Part shown: positions 19,247-27,451 of the stretch, piece by piece
How the letters are laid out: each line of letters opens with the position of its first letter
Numbering within the stretch: the stretch's first letter is position 1
Assembly (NCBI GenBank): GCA_964626565.1
Contig: CAZVFX010000035.1
Coordinates: 1-56,977 of the forward strand
Reading direction: 5' to 3'
Length of the DNA: 56,977 bases
Origin: CAZVFX01 sp964626565
GTDB lineage: Bacteria; Myxococcota_A; UBA9042; CAIXZC01
Program-made: the position numbers and the translations under genes
Notes under the pieces: generated by a model
What the model was told of the DNA's origin: nothing
What the model saw: only the letters and a program-made list of their open reading frames with translations
Database searches by the model: none

Positions 19247-20197
19247 ATGGGTATTTCGAGTTGGACAAGACTGCTATTCCTTGTAGCACTTTTAGTGGTG
19301 GGGCCGGTTCGCGCCGGTGTACCGGGTGATGTATCCGGAGACGGCTTAATTGATGTTGCGGACGTTCAATGCGTCGCGGTGTCCGTGGTTTCCGGCGCAG
19401 CCGCACCCTGCGTCTCAGCTCCGGGCGCCGCAGACCTGAACTGTGATGGGGCCACCGACATCTCAGATCTGCAACTGGTTGTGCTGGTCGCACTGGATTC
19501 GCCCGACGCCGCCCCTGGTCTTTGCTCCGGAGACGCGATGTGCGGGAACGGCTTTCTGGAAGGAACCGAACTGTGCGATGACGGAAACCTCGAAGACGGC
19601 GACGGCTGCTCATCGGACTGCATTCCCGAAGGTGTTGACCTGCTGGTCTGCGGCAACGGAATCCTGGAGCCCTTCAACGACGAACAGTGCGACGATGGTA
19701 ATAAGGTGAGCGGCGACGGCTGCAATAAGTGGTGCAAAAAGGAAGGTCCCTGCGGCAACGGTATCGTCGAAGTGGGAGAGCTGTGCGATGACGGTAACGT
19801 CGATGACTATGACGGCTGTTCCGCAGAGTGCCTGCTCGAGGAAGACATGGGCTCCGTGATCGGCCTGGTCTTCTACTTCGCTCCCACCCCGGACGGACAC
19901 TGGGTGCAGGTCAGAATATGGGATGAACCAGTGCCCGACCCCATGAATCCTCCCGGCCCGCCCCTCGCGCTAAGCCAGTACGAGGAGCCCCTCTTCCCCG
20001 TCTTCTACGTCCTCGAAGTCTTCCCGGGGACCTACTGGTTGACCGCGACCCTTATCCTCGATATCAACAAACCTTTTGACGAGAACAACGGAATCGCGAT
20101 TACCTATCCCGAACCGATTATCGTCGAACCCTCCCAAAGTGTTGTCGGTGTCAACCTCGTGCTTCCCCTCGTGACCCCGGGGTGGGGGAGCCAATGA
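19247..20197 (+). CDS. Secreted protein with dockerin-like repeats and three DUF4215 repeats
   Basis: A 316-residue protein. Residues 1-23 are a signal peptide. Residues 26-85 carry two dockerin type I/EF-hand-like loops (DVSGDGLIDVADV and DLNCDGATDISDL), which in known proteins bind calcium and pair with cohesins. Residues about 98-200 hold three CGNG...CDDGN...DGC units (DUF4215). The last 115 residues look like a beta-sandwich (WVQVRIWDEP; YWLTATLILDI). No catalytic motif is visible. The gene overlaps the following LRR gene by ATGA, so the two products are probably made together and may act together at the cell surface. No cohesin is seen in this window. The start ATG has GGGGAG unusually close upstream, so the exact start is less certain than the frame. 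Confidence 0.75.
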   Translation: MGISSWTRLLFLVALLVVGPVRAGVPGDVSGDGLIDVADVQCVAVSVVSGAAAPCVSAPGAADLNCDGATDISDLQLVVLVALDSPDAAPGLCSGDAMCGNGFLEGTELCDDGNLEDGDGCSSDCIPEGVDLLVCGNGILEPFNDEQCDDGNKVSGDGCNKWCKKEGPCGNGIVEVGELCDDGNVDDYDGCSAECLLEEDMGSVIGLVFYFAPTPDGHWVQVRIWDEPVPDPMNPPGPPLALSQYEEPLFPVFYVLEVFPGTYWLTATLILDINKPFDENNGIAITYPEPIIVEPSQSVVGVNLVLPLVTPGWGSQ

Positions 20198-21792
20198 GAC
20201 TGTCCTCACGGAAAACGGTCTTGCCCACCCTGGCATTGGTGCTGACCGCACTTGCCGTTGCCGGGTGTTCTGAGAAGAAATGCGAGTCCCCATGCTTGTT
20301 AGTCAGCTTTGATGTTGCAGATGTTCTGCAGGCCGACTTGCGGAGCGATGAAAGGGGTCCGGACCGGTTTGCCCCCGACGGCCCGACTGACATTGGTGGC
20401 GATGAGGGCGTTGCAGAGCTCATTTCCGACCCTGACCTGTCTGACAACTCAGACGCACCGGATCTGTTGTTGCCCGATGGCGGTTCCGAACTCCCGGACG
20501 TACATCCTGATCTTGATGTCGGAACCGATTTCGGCGGCGAAGAACTGTGGGCCGGCGATGCAGTGGACGCGGAATCGGTTGTCGATTGCGAGCCGTGCGA
20601 GCCGGGGTTCGTCTGTTTCAACGGCATGTGCACACCTGAGCAATGCCAGGGGCCCCTGGTCTTTGCTGACGCCGAACTGGAAAATGCGGTGCGAATCGCG
20701 GCCGCAAAACCCGCGGGGGACATCCTGTATTCCGACGTAGTCGTAGTCACCAACCTGGATTACTCCTACGGAGGAATCGCAGGAATCGACGGCTTGGAGT
20801 GCCTCACCGGACTGGAAACTCTGAAACTCGACCACAACGATATTTCCGATCTGACCCCTCTGGCCTCCTTGCACAAGCTGGTAGAATTGTCTTTGCTGTA
20901 CAATCAGGTCCAGGACCTGTCGCCCCTGGCGAACCTCACCGGTCTCTCGTCCCTGGGCCTCAAGTTCAACGAGATCGAAGACCTCTACCCAATTGCAGGC
21001 CTCGTTAATCTGAAATACCTCGACTTGGAGAGCAACAACCTCGAAAGCTTGTCCGCTCTGGCCGGGATGACCAAGATGACCATCCTGGTGCTTGCACACT
21101 GCGGCACTCCGGATCTCTCCCCCCTGGCAGGAATGACACACATGAAGGTGCTCGAACTGTCCGGCAACGGAATTGCGGACGTATCGCCCCTTTTCGACCT
21201 CACCGCGGTCTCGTCGTTGTGGCTGGGAGAAAATGAACTGCAGGACCTCTCCGGTCTATCGGGGTTGACCGAGGTGGAATTGCTGTACCTCTATGAAAAC
21301 CAGATCATGGAAGTGGAGCCACTTGCAACTTTGCAAAACCTGCAGGCCCTCTATATTCAGGACAACCAGATATCCGACCTTGGTCCCCTTTCCACTCTCG
21401 AGACACTGGTCTTCCTTGACGTCAGCGCCAACCAGGTCACCGACCTGAGTCCCCTGGCCCCCCTCACCGGCCTCATAAGCCTGGCCGTGGCCAACAACCA
21501 GATCCAAAATCTCGGTCCCGTGGCAGGCATGTTGGACCTGGCTCACCTTAACTGCAGAGAAAACTCCATCAATGACCTTTCTCCGCTCCAGCCCGTCGAA
21601 GCCCTCACAATGCTGTCCACCGGCACCAACGAAATCGTCGACATTACGCCGCTTCTGAACAGTGCCTGGGTGAACAGCGGTGACTGGATCGATCTAACCG
21701 GCAATCCGGTCGATTGTGAAGGGCAACTTGACGCACTTCAGGCCTTGAAGGACCTCGGCGTACAAATGGAGTTGCCCTGCGAAGCGTGGTGA
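20194..21792 (+). CDS. Internalin-type leucine-rich-repeat lipoprotein
   Basis: A 532-residue protein. The lipoprotein signal ends at VAGC. The mature N-terminus is a long Asp/Pro-rich linker (residues about 45-125), followed by a small Cys knot (CEPCEPGFVCFNGMC). Residues about 190-500 are roughly a dozen 22-residue LRRs of the SDS22/internalin kind, with the recurring pattern L..L.L..N.I.DL.PLA.L. Such solenoids mediate protein-protein contact. The repeats are capped by a C-terminal Cys pair (VDCEG...LPCEAW). ATG 20194 is chosen because it forms an ATGA overlap with the preceding gene's stop and has GGGGGAG four bases upstream; GTG 20182 would only add four residues. The likely location is the outer surface, as a partner-binding protein. 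Confidence 0.85.
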   Translation: MRLSSRKTVLPTLALVLTALAVAGCSEKKCESPCLLVSFDVADVLQADLRSDERGPDRFAPDGPTDIGGDEGVAELISDPDLSDNSDAPDLLLPDGGSELPDVHPDLDVGTDFGGEELWAGDAVDAESVVDCEPCEPGFVCFNGMCTPEQCQGPLVFADAELENAVRIAAAKPAGDILYSDVVVVTNLDYSYGGIAGIDGLECLTGLETLKLDHNDISDLTPLASLHKLVELSLLYNQVQDLSPLANLTGLSSLGLKFNEIEDLYPIAGLVNLKYLDLESNNLESLSALAGMTKMTILVLAHCGTPDLSPLAGMTHMKVLELSGNGIADVSPLFDLTAVSSLWLGENELQDLSGLSGLTEVELLYLYENQIMEVEPLATLQNLQALYIQDNQISDLGPLSTLETLVFLDVSANQVTDLSPLAPLTGLISLAVANNQIQNLGPVAGMLDLAHLNCRENSINDLSPLQPVEALTMLSTGTNEIVDITPLLNSAWVNSGDWIDLTGNPVDCEGQLDALQALKDLGVQMELPCEAW

Positions 21793-21818
21793 GGTCGACA
21801 TTTGTGGTCATAGATTTG

Positions 21819-21848
21819 TTGCAAAGCCAAGCTTATGCATGATATTCT
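21819..21848 (+). promoter_or_regulatory. Candidate promoter for the diguanylate cyclase gene
   Basis: TTGCAA (21819-21824), an 18-base spacer and TATTCT (21843-21848), lying in the 99-base gap after the LRR gene. Called by eye; overlapping TTG alternatives exist. Confidence 0.35.
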
Positions 21849-21891
21849 CTCTTGCAGCCGGTGAGACGCGACTTTCCGGCTGGGAGATTGG

Positions 21892-22791
21892 ATGACCCCG
21901 GTAATCGGCTTCGACCTTGGAGTTTTGCGGGAAGCGCTGGAAGTGGTGCCCGACGCCGCGCTGGCGTGTGAGCCGGGCGGCAACGTCATCTGCTGCAACT
22001 CCAACGCGTGCAGCCTCCTCGGCTGCCCCGAAGAGGATCTGCTGGGCAAGGACCTGGGTGAATTCGTGCCCGCCATTTCAGAATGGGCGGAGAGTGGTGG
22101 ATTCCTCTCCATGGTGCGCTTTGGTGAGCTGGATTCGGAACACGCAATCAAGACCGGAACCGGCGGCGAGCGGGTGGTGTGGTCCAGGACCAACGTGATT
22201 ACCACCGGCGACCGCAAGGCCAGGTATGTCATCCTTTCCCTTAGAGACGTAACGAGTAAGTCGCGCCTCGAAGAGCGCCTGCGAGCCCTCTCGGTGACCG
22301 ACGAGCTTACCGGGCTGTTCAACCGCCGTTATCTCCACAATGTCCTCCCCTTCGAAGAGGAGCGCTCGCGGCGCTACGGCCAGATGCTTGCCTGCTCATT
22401 TATCGATGTGGACAAGTTCAAGGCGGTCAACGACAATCTGGGCCATCATGTGGGCGATCAGGCGTTGAAAGCCATCGCCGACTTGCTGCAGGGCAACGCT
22501 CGCAAGATAGACACCGTGTGCCGTTGGGGCGGGGACGAATTTGTACTGCTGTCACTGGTGAAGGACAAGGACGGCATGGGGGTCTTCCTCAACCGCCTGT
22601 GCGAGTGTGTGTCCCGCCAGCCGGTCAAGGCCGGCGACCATTCCGTGGAACTGTCCCTCTCGTGCGGTGCGGCTCTGGGAAGATGCGCACCGGGTCTCAC
22701 GGGGAAGCAACTCGTTGAAAAGGCTGACGAATTGATGCTTCGAGCCAAGCGGGAAGGGAGAAACCGGGTCATCATCGAAGAGCTTACCTAG
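21892..22791 (+). CDS. PAS-GGDEF diguanylate cyclase
   Basis: A 299-residue cytoplasmic protein. Residues about 10-125 are a PAS-like sensor (LEVVPDAALACEPGGNVI, later DVTSKSRLEERL). Residues 135-298 are a GGDEF domain, starting at the typical TDELTGLFNRRYL helix. The active-site signature GGDEF is intact at 213-217. An RxxD inhibitory site (RKID, 204-207) sits five residues before it, as in cyclases with c-di-GMP product inhibition. It should condense two GTP into c-di-GMP. No EAL domain, receiver or transmembrane segment is present, so input comes through PAS. GGGAG precedes the ATG. The next gene begins three bases after this stop, so they are probably co-transcribed. Confidence 0.92.
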   Translation: MTPVIGFDLGVLREALEVVPDAALACEPGGNVICCNSNACSLLGCPEEDLLGKDLGEFVPAISEWAESGGFLSMVRFGELDSEHAIKTGTGGERVVWSRTNVITTGDRKARYVILSLRDVTSKSRLEERLRALSVTDELTGLFNRRYLHNVLPFEEERSRRYGQMLACSFIDVDKFKAVNDNLGHHVGDQALKAIADLLQGNARKIDTVCRWGGDEFVLLSLVKDKDGMGVFLNRLCECVSRQPVKAGDHSVELSLSCGAALGRCAPGLTGKQLVEKADELMLRAKREGRNRVIIEELT

Positions 22792-22793
22792 AA

Positions 22794-25694
22794 TTGCGCC
22801 ACTGCCTCCACTTTCAACTGTTTCTGAGCCTGCTCTCATTTGTCGTGCTTCTCGGTGCTCCGCACGTTTCCGACGCCACGGCCAAGGGCCGGCTCAAGGT
22901 GGGCTACCTTGATGCCGATGACCCTCACACCGGCTTGACGTCTTTGAAAGAGTGCTTGCCCGGCGCAGGTGCGAAAGCTCGCCGCGTCAAGGCCGCAGGT
23001 TCGTTTGTGGGCAAAGGGCTGGACGCCCTGTTTATCGGCTCCTTCGCCACCGGCGACCGAAAGGTCTCGAAATTCCTCAAGAACAATAGCAAGCGACTGG
23101 TTCGTTTCGTACAGCAGGGCGGAGTCATTGTGGCGTTCGCACAGTCCAGCAAGGACGAAGCAGCGCCCTCCTGGTTACCTGCAAGCCTGCACGCTCGTCG
23201 TTCGCCACGGGACTGCATGCGTGCTCGAAAACTCAAGCATCCCCTGTTCTCCTCCCCCCACGAACTGGAGGGGACAGACCTCATGAATCTTGAGGTGTAC
23301 CGAGGGAAACGTTATTACGCGCCCAGCTTGCTCGGAGGGACGGACCTCTTCACCGAAACCCGAGGGTTCCAGACTCTTGCCCGAGAATCCGGAGGCGCTC
23401 GTTTCCCGCTCATTGTTGCGGGGCGGGCGGGAAAAGGAGCGGTGGTTATGATGTCTATCGCCCCCGACCTCGCGTGCGTCCACGGACTCACCGAAGGGGA
23501 CAGGGAACGTGGATGCGGGTTGCTGAAGAACCTGGTGGCTTATGTCGCGGGTAGGGGACGCGATCTGAAGACTGACCCCGCGGCTTTCAAGAGCGCGGTT
23601 CGACAGCACGAGGTGCTGGTCTTTCTCGACGGCAACGACAACGGCCGGGCAGATCCTGGCGAACCGGGGCTGCCCTGGGCTGTGGTGACCTATGATTTTG
23701 CGGATTACGTCGCCGGAGCAGACGGCCGGGTCAGCATCACGGTGGACCCTGCGTCCCCTGAGATACTGTCCCTGAGGATACCGGACAACTATCGCAGCAC
23801 CGGGAAATGGTACCAACGAGTTCTCGACCCCGGACCACACTCCTTCGGCCTGGCCAGACTGCCTGAAGCCGGGGCGACAGGTGCAGCCTCGATCGTGCAG
23901 TTGTCCGACGTTCACCTGGGACGGAACGGCCCTGCCGAAGAGGAGGCGCAGTTGTTGGAGAGGTTCCTCCAACAGTTGGGGCCGGAGACATCGCCTAGAG
24001 ACCTTATCGCGTTCAGCGGGGACCTCACCCATACCGGCGACCGGCGCCAGTTCGCCGCGTTGGCCTCGGTCGCGGGCGGGTTGAAGAACCCGGTGGCCTT
24101 CTCCATGGGAAACCACGACTGGGGTAAGGGGCCGGACATCGGACGCATCTATGAGATGATGGTCGCCCCCGCATACTACACAAGGGAATGGGAAGGGCGC
24201 CTGGTGATCTCCCTTCCAACCTTGAAGCTCGACAAGCGGCAGCGTGCGTGGCTCGACCAGACGCTGAAGCGCGCCACCAAGAAGGTGATCTTACTGCTGC
24301 ACTACTTCCCCAAGCGAAAACAGTTGGCGCAGTTCGACCTGAGCCAGGTGATCGCGGTGATCAGTGGTCACTGGCACGGCGATCTGGTCACGCACCGGGA
24401 TGGGGCAGCAATGATCAATTCGCCTGCGTCCCTCATCGGGGGGTGGGACTTTTCACCCGCGAGTGCGCGCCGCATTACTTTCGAGGGACCGTCGGTCGCC
24501 CGCACCCGGCTGGTGCCGTTTCTGGCGAAGGACCGCCAGGGACTCTCGGTAGACATGCAAGGGAACCTGGCGTTTGAGGATGGAATTTCCATAGCCGCTG
24601 TTGACCAGGGGCCGACGGCTCTTGCTCATTCGTGGAGCAGTTCGCTGCCCGGGCGCGTGCTTCTGGCTTCCCCCGCCATCGGCGGCGACTCCCTGATCGT
24701 GCCGCTTCGCAACCTGGCGTCTGTGGGCAAAGAAGGCGCGGTGTGTGCCCTGGCTTTGGACTCCGGTGAGCAACGCTGGTGCCACGAAACCCACGCGTCC
24801 GTCACCGTCGAACCCCGGGTGGTCGGGGAAACCGCAGTTTTCGGGGAAGTGAACGGAGTAGTTTCAGGCCTGGACGTGGCGACCGGGACGGTTCGCTGGA
24901 CTGTCTCGCTCGAGGACGAGGTGACGCCGAGGTTCGCCGAGCACTACATGCATTCTCCCGGTGTGGTACGTCGCGGCAAAATCTACTACTGCTACCAATC
25001 AGCGCCGTTCGGGGTGCGCAGCAGCAGTGGCGAGATTGTCTGGACCGGGAGCAGGTTCGGGGGTGAGGACGCATTCAATCACTCCCAGGGCGTTGTGGTC
25101 GGGAAAGGTGACAACTCCCGCCTGGTTTGCGGTAGTTTCCTGGGCGGTGTGTTTTCATACGACCTTCATCGCACCGGTGCAAGCCCGGTCAGGGTCGCCA
25201 AGAAATGGAAGACCTGCGCCAATCTGTCCGGGCGTCGGGAGGTGTGGATACTCACCCGAAGCCGGCTGGCCCGTTTTGACCCTGTCACCGGAATCCCGTC
25301 CCGGTCGGTGAGAGTGCCCTATGCGGTTCTTCCTTCTGAACCGATCCTCGGCGATGGCTTTGCGATTACCCGATATGGGCAAGAGGGTTTGTGCCGGATC
25401 GACCAGGGGTCGGGGAAGAAGAAATGGCGCTTCCGCACCGGGGAGGGGGCCATCTCCTTCGCCCTGAACAAGCACGCCAGTGCCGGTATTATCGGTTCCC
25501 CCTTGCTTCGTAAGCGACGGTTGTATGTTCCCGCACCCGACGGAAATCTCTACGTGTTGGACGCGCGGACAGGTCGGGAATTGGAGCGCGCTGTTGTTGG
25601 CTTGCCGCTGGTGTCTTCGCCCCTGATCCACCGTGGCGACATTTTCGTGGCGGACTACGGCGGCGGAGTCCACGCCTTCCACTCAGGCAAGTAA
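22794..25694 (+). CDS. Exported three-part protein: ThuA-like + calcineurin-type phosphoesterase + PQQ-like beta-propeller
   Basis: A 966-residue protein. The TTG start is required to include a signal peptide (hydrophobic residues 7-27). Residues about 35-255 resemble a ThuA/glutamine-amidotransferase-like fold (LKVGYLDADDP, GGVIVAFAQ, GKGAVVMMSI). Residues about 275-360 hold a calcium-loop-like DGNDNGRADPGE and a beta-sandwich resembling the MetallophosN domain. Residues about 365-590 are a calcineurin-like phosphoesterase with metal ligands in SDVHLG (D372, H374), SGDLTHTGD, GNHD (439-442) and GHWH (525-528). Residues about 600-966 show WD/PQQ-like propeller blades (ALDSGEQRW, DVATGTVRW, DQGSGKKKWRF, LDARTGREL). 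It probably hydrolyses a phosphoester in the periplasm or outside; the substrate is unknown. The start codon is uncertain, and no strong ribosome site is visible apart from coupling to the preceding gene. Confidence 0.82.
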   Translation: MRHCLHFQLFLSLLSFVVLLGAPHVSDATAKGRLKVGYLDADDPHTGLTSLKECLPGAGAKARRVKAAGSFVGKGLDALFIGSFATGDRKVSKFLKNNSKRLVRFVQQGGVIVAFAQSSKDEAAPSWLPASLHARRSPRDCMRARKLKHPLFSSPHELEGTDLMNLEVYRGKRYYAPSLLGGTDLFTETRGFQTLARESGGARFPLIVAGRAGKGAVVMMSIAPDLACVHGLTEGDRERGCGLLKNLVAYVAGRGRDLKTDPAAFKSAVRQHEVLVFLDGNDNGRADPGEPGLPWAVVTYDFADYVAGADGRVSITVDPASPEILSLRIPDNYRSTGKWYQRVLDPGPHSFGLARLPEAGATGAASIVQLSDVHLGRNGPAEEEAQLLERFLQQLGPETSPRDLIAFSGDLTHTGDRRQFAALASVAGGLKNPVAFSMGNHDWGKGPDIGRIYEMMVAPAYYTREWEGRLVISLPTLKLDKRQRAWLDQTLKRATKKVILLLHYFPKRKQLAQFDLSQVIAVISGHWHGDLVTHRDGAAMINSPASLIGGWDFSPASARRITFEGPSVARTRLVPFLAKDRQGLSVDMQGNLAFEDGISIAAVDQGPTALAHSWSSSLPGRVLLASPAIGGDSLIVPLRNLASVGKEGAVCALALDSGEQRWCHETHASVTVEPRVVGETAVFGEVNGVVSGLDVATGTVRWTVSLEDEVTPRFAEHYMHSPGVVRRGKIYYCYQSAPFGVRSSSGEIVWTGSRFGGEDAFNHSQGVVVGKGDNSRLVCGSFLGGVFSYDLHRTGASPVRVAKKWKTCANLSGRREVWILTRSRLARFDPVTGIPSRSVRVPYAVLPSEPILGDGFAITRYGQEGLCRIDQGSGKKKWRFRTGEGAISFALNKHASAGIIGSPLLRKRRLYVPAPDGNLYVLDARTGRELERAVVGLPLVSSPLIHRGDIFVADYGGGVHAFHSGK

Positions 25695-25719
25695 GAAAAC
25701 CACAAAATTCGGGCGCCTA

Positions 25720-25748
25720 TTGATCCTGTCGTTGCGGAACCGTATAAT
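25720..25748 (+). promoter_or_regulatory. Strong sigma-70-type promoter
   Basis: TTGATC (25720-25725), a 17-base spacer and a perfect TATAAT (25743-25748), 30 bases before the first Cys-rich MYXO-CTERM gene. The best promoter match in the window. Confidence 0.65.
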
Positions 25749-25777
25749 GTTCGCGCAACTGAAGGGATAGGTGTGTA

Positions 25778-27385
25778 ATGACAGGTCCTCGCTTGAAGAA
25801 ATTGACCCCGGTTTTTTCAACGCTTCTGTTCGTCCTGATTTTTGCCTTCCCGTCGTCGGCCGGAGCGGCCGAATGCCTCGGAAACTGCGGCGGTATGGGC
25901 AACAGCATGACCTGCTGGTGCGATTCCTCCTGTGTTGACTTCGGCGATTGCTGCTCCGATGCGTGCCAGTATTGCGGCCTTTGCGATGGCGGTGGTGGTG
26001 GCGGCGAGTGTGCGGGCAACTGCGGTGGAGCTGGAGCCAGTGGGAATTGTTACTGCGATGCCGCGTGTGTGGGCTTCGGCGATTGCTGCGACGACGCTTG
26101 CGCCCAATGCGGCGTTTGCGGCGGCGGTGGCCAACCCTCCGGACCCTGCGCGGGCAACTGCGGCGGTCAAGGAGACGACAACTGCTATTGCGATTCATCA
26201 TGCGTCGACTTCGGTGACTGCTGCCCGGATGCTTGCTCCGAGTGCGGTTTCTGCGATGGCGGCGGATGCCAACCCAACTGCTCAGGCAAACAGTGTGGCT
26301 CGGACGGGTGCGGCGGTTCCTGCGGGACCTGCCCTCCCAATTCTTCGTGCCAGGGTAGCACCTGTGTGGCCAGTTGCCAGCCCAGTTGCTGGGGCAAGTC
26401 CTGCGGACCCGATGGGTGCGGCGGGACTTGCGGCTCCTGTGCCGGTAACCAGAGTTGTCAAAACGGAAATTGCGTTTCCAATTGCCAGCCCGACTGTTGG
26501 GGCAAGTCGTGCGGAGCCGACGGCTGTGGTGGATCGTGTGGAAGCTGCGGGTTCGGTGAAGTGTGCGATGGCGGTATCTGCAAGAATAGCTGCCAGGCAA
26601 ACTGCGCCGGTAAACAGTGTGGCTCCGACGGGTGCGGTGGCTCCTGCGGGGAATGTGGGGGTGACACCTTCTGCAACGCGGCCGGTCTCTGCGAAGGGGG
26701 TGGCTGTACACCGACATGTCTGGGCAAGCAGTGTGGGCCGGACGGCTGTGGGGGGACCTGTGGTTCCTGTGGCTTCGGCGAGTTCTGTAACATTGAAGGT
26801 CAATGCATCTCCGGCGCGTGCACGCCGGCCTGTGCGGGCAAGCAGTGCGGCCTGGACGGCTGTGGCGGCACCTGCGGGACGTGCAACCAGGGTTATGTCT
26901 GTGTGGAAAATCTGTGCAAGCAACAGTGCGCGCCGGCATGTCAGAATAAGGAGTGTGGTGCTGATGGTTGTGGCGGCACCTGCGGAGCTTGCGGTTTCGG
27001 CCAGGTGTGTACCGTCGCCGGTCTGTGCAAGTCGGAAGACGAAGTAACCGACGACGAGGTCGCTCCTCCCGAAGGCGGTGATGGAGAAGGGGGCAATGGC
27101 GGCGGGGGAACAACTTACAAAGACCCCGATGATGGCGAGGAAGATGACGACGGCTCCGACCCCTTCGCAGGAGGCAACTCCTCCTCTACTCCCGGTGCGT
27201 CGGGAGAGTGCTCCGAAGGGCTGAAACTCATGTACGGCAAGTGCGTTCCCGATAACTCCTTTGAGGCGGAAGATTCCTATGAGAGCGGCTGCAGCGTGGC
27301 TCCCGCATCCTCCGGAGCTGCCGCGCTGCTGGTTCTACTCCTGACCCTGCTGGCCGTCGCCCGCCGGCGTGGGCTCACCCACTGA
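25778..27385 (+). CDS. Secreted somatomedin-B-like, Cys-repeat protein with MYXO-CTERM tail (paralogue 1)
   Basis: A 535-residue protein. Residues 1-30 are a signal peptide (cleavage near AGAA). Residues about 31-160 contain three somatomedin-B-like modules with the pattern C..NCGG...C.CD..CV.FGDCC.DAC. Residues about 165-420 are eight or so repeats of about 33 residues (C.P.C.GK.CG.DGCGG.CG.C). A Glu/Asp/Gly-rich linker follows (about 425-480), then MYGKCVPDN and a C-terminal tail with GCS, a 20-residue hydrophobic helix and ARRRG, typical of MYXO-CTERM tags that are processed for surface anchoring. Function unknown; disulphide-rich modules suggest an adhesive or structural surface protein. 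The ribosome site GAAGGGA lies upstream. The next gene encodes a paralogue, so the pair probably arose by tandem duplication. Confidence 0.88.
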   Translation: MTGPRLKKLTPVFSTLLFVLIFAFPSSAGAAECLGNCGGMGNSMTCWCDSSCVDFGDCCSDACQYCGLCDGGGGGGECAGNCGGAGASGNCYCDAACVGFGDCCDDACAQCGVCGGGGQPSGPCAGNCGGQGDDNCYCDSSCVDFGDCCPDACSECGFCDGGGCQPNCSGKQCGSDGCGGSCGTCPPNSSCQGSTCVASCQPSCWGKSCGPDGCGGTCGSCAGNQSCQNGNCVSNCQPDCWGKSCGADGCGGSCGSCGFGEVCDGGICKNSCQANCAGKQCGSDGCGGSCGECGGDTFCNAAGLCEGGGCTPTCLGKQCGPDGCGGTCGSCGFGEFCNIEGQCISGACTPACAGKQCGLDGCGGTCGTCNQGYVCVENLCKQQCAPACQNKECGADGCGGTCGACGFGQVCTVAGLCKSEDEVTDDEVAPPEGGDGEGGNGGGGTTYKDPDDGEEDDDGSDPFAGGNSSSTPGASGECSEGLKLMYGKCVPDNSFEAEDSYESGCSVAPASSGAAALLVLLLTLLAVARRRGLTH

Positions 27386-27398
27386 GATTCCAACAACG

Positions 27399-27427
27399 TT
27401 GAAAGCCCCGCGCCGGGGCGGTACAAT
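27399..27427 (+). promoter_or_regulatory. Promoter with a hairpin-forming palindrome in its spacer
   Basis: TTGAAA (27399-27404), a 17-base spacer and TACAAT (27422-27427). The spacer contains a perfect inverted repeat, GCCCCG-CGC-CGGGGC (27405-27419), which could be an operator or a remnant of a terminator for the upstream gene (no T-run follows). Confidence 0.55.
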
Positions 27428-27451
27428 AGAAGAGCAACAGGAGAGAGGAGC

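Noticed and set aside
25683..27113. 476-codon minus-strand frame over the first MYXO-CTERM gene
   Set aside because: Arg/His/Ser-rich complement of Cys/Gly codons; no recognisable protein.
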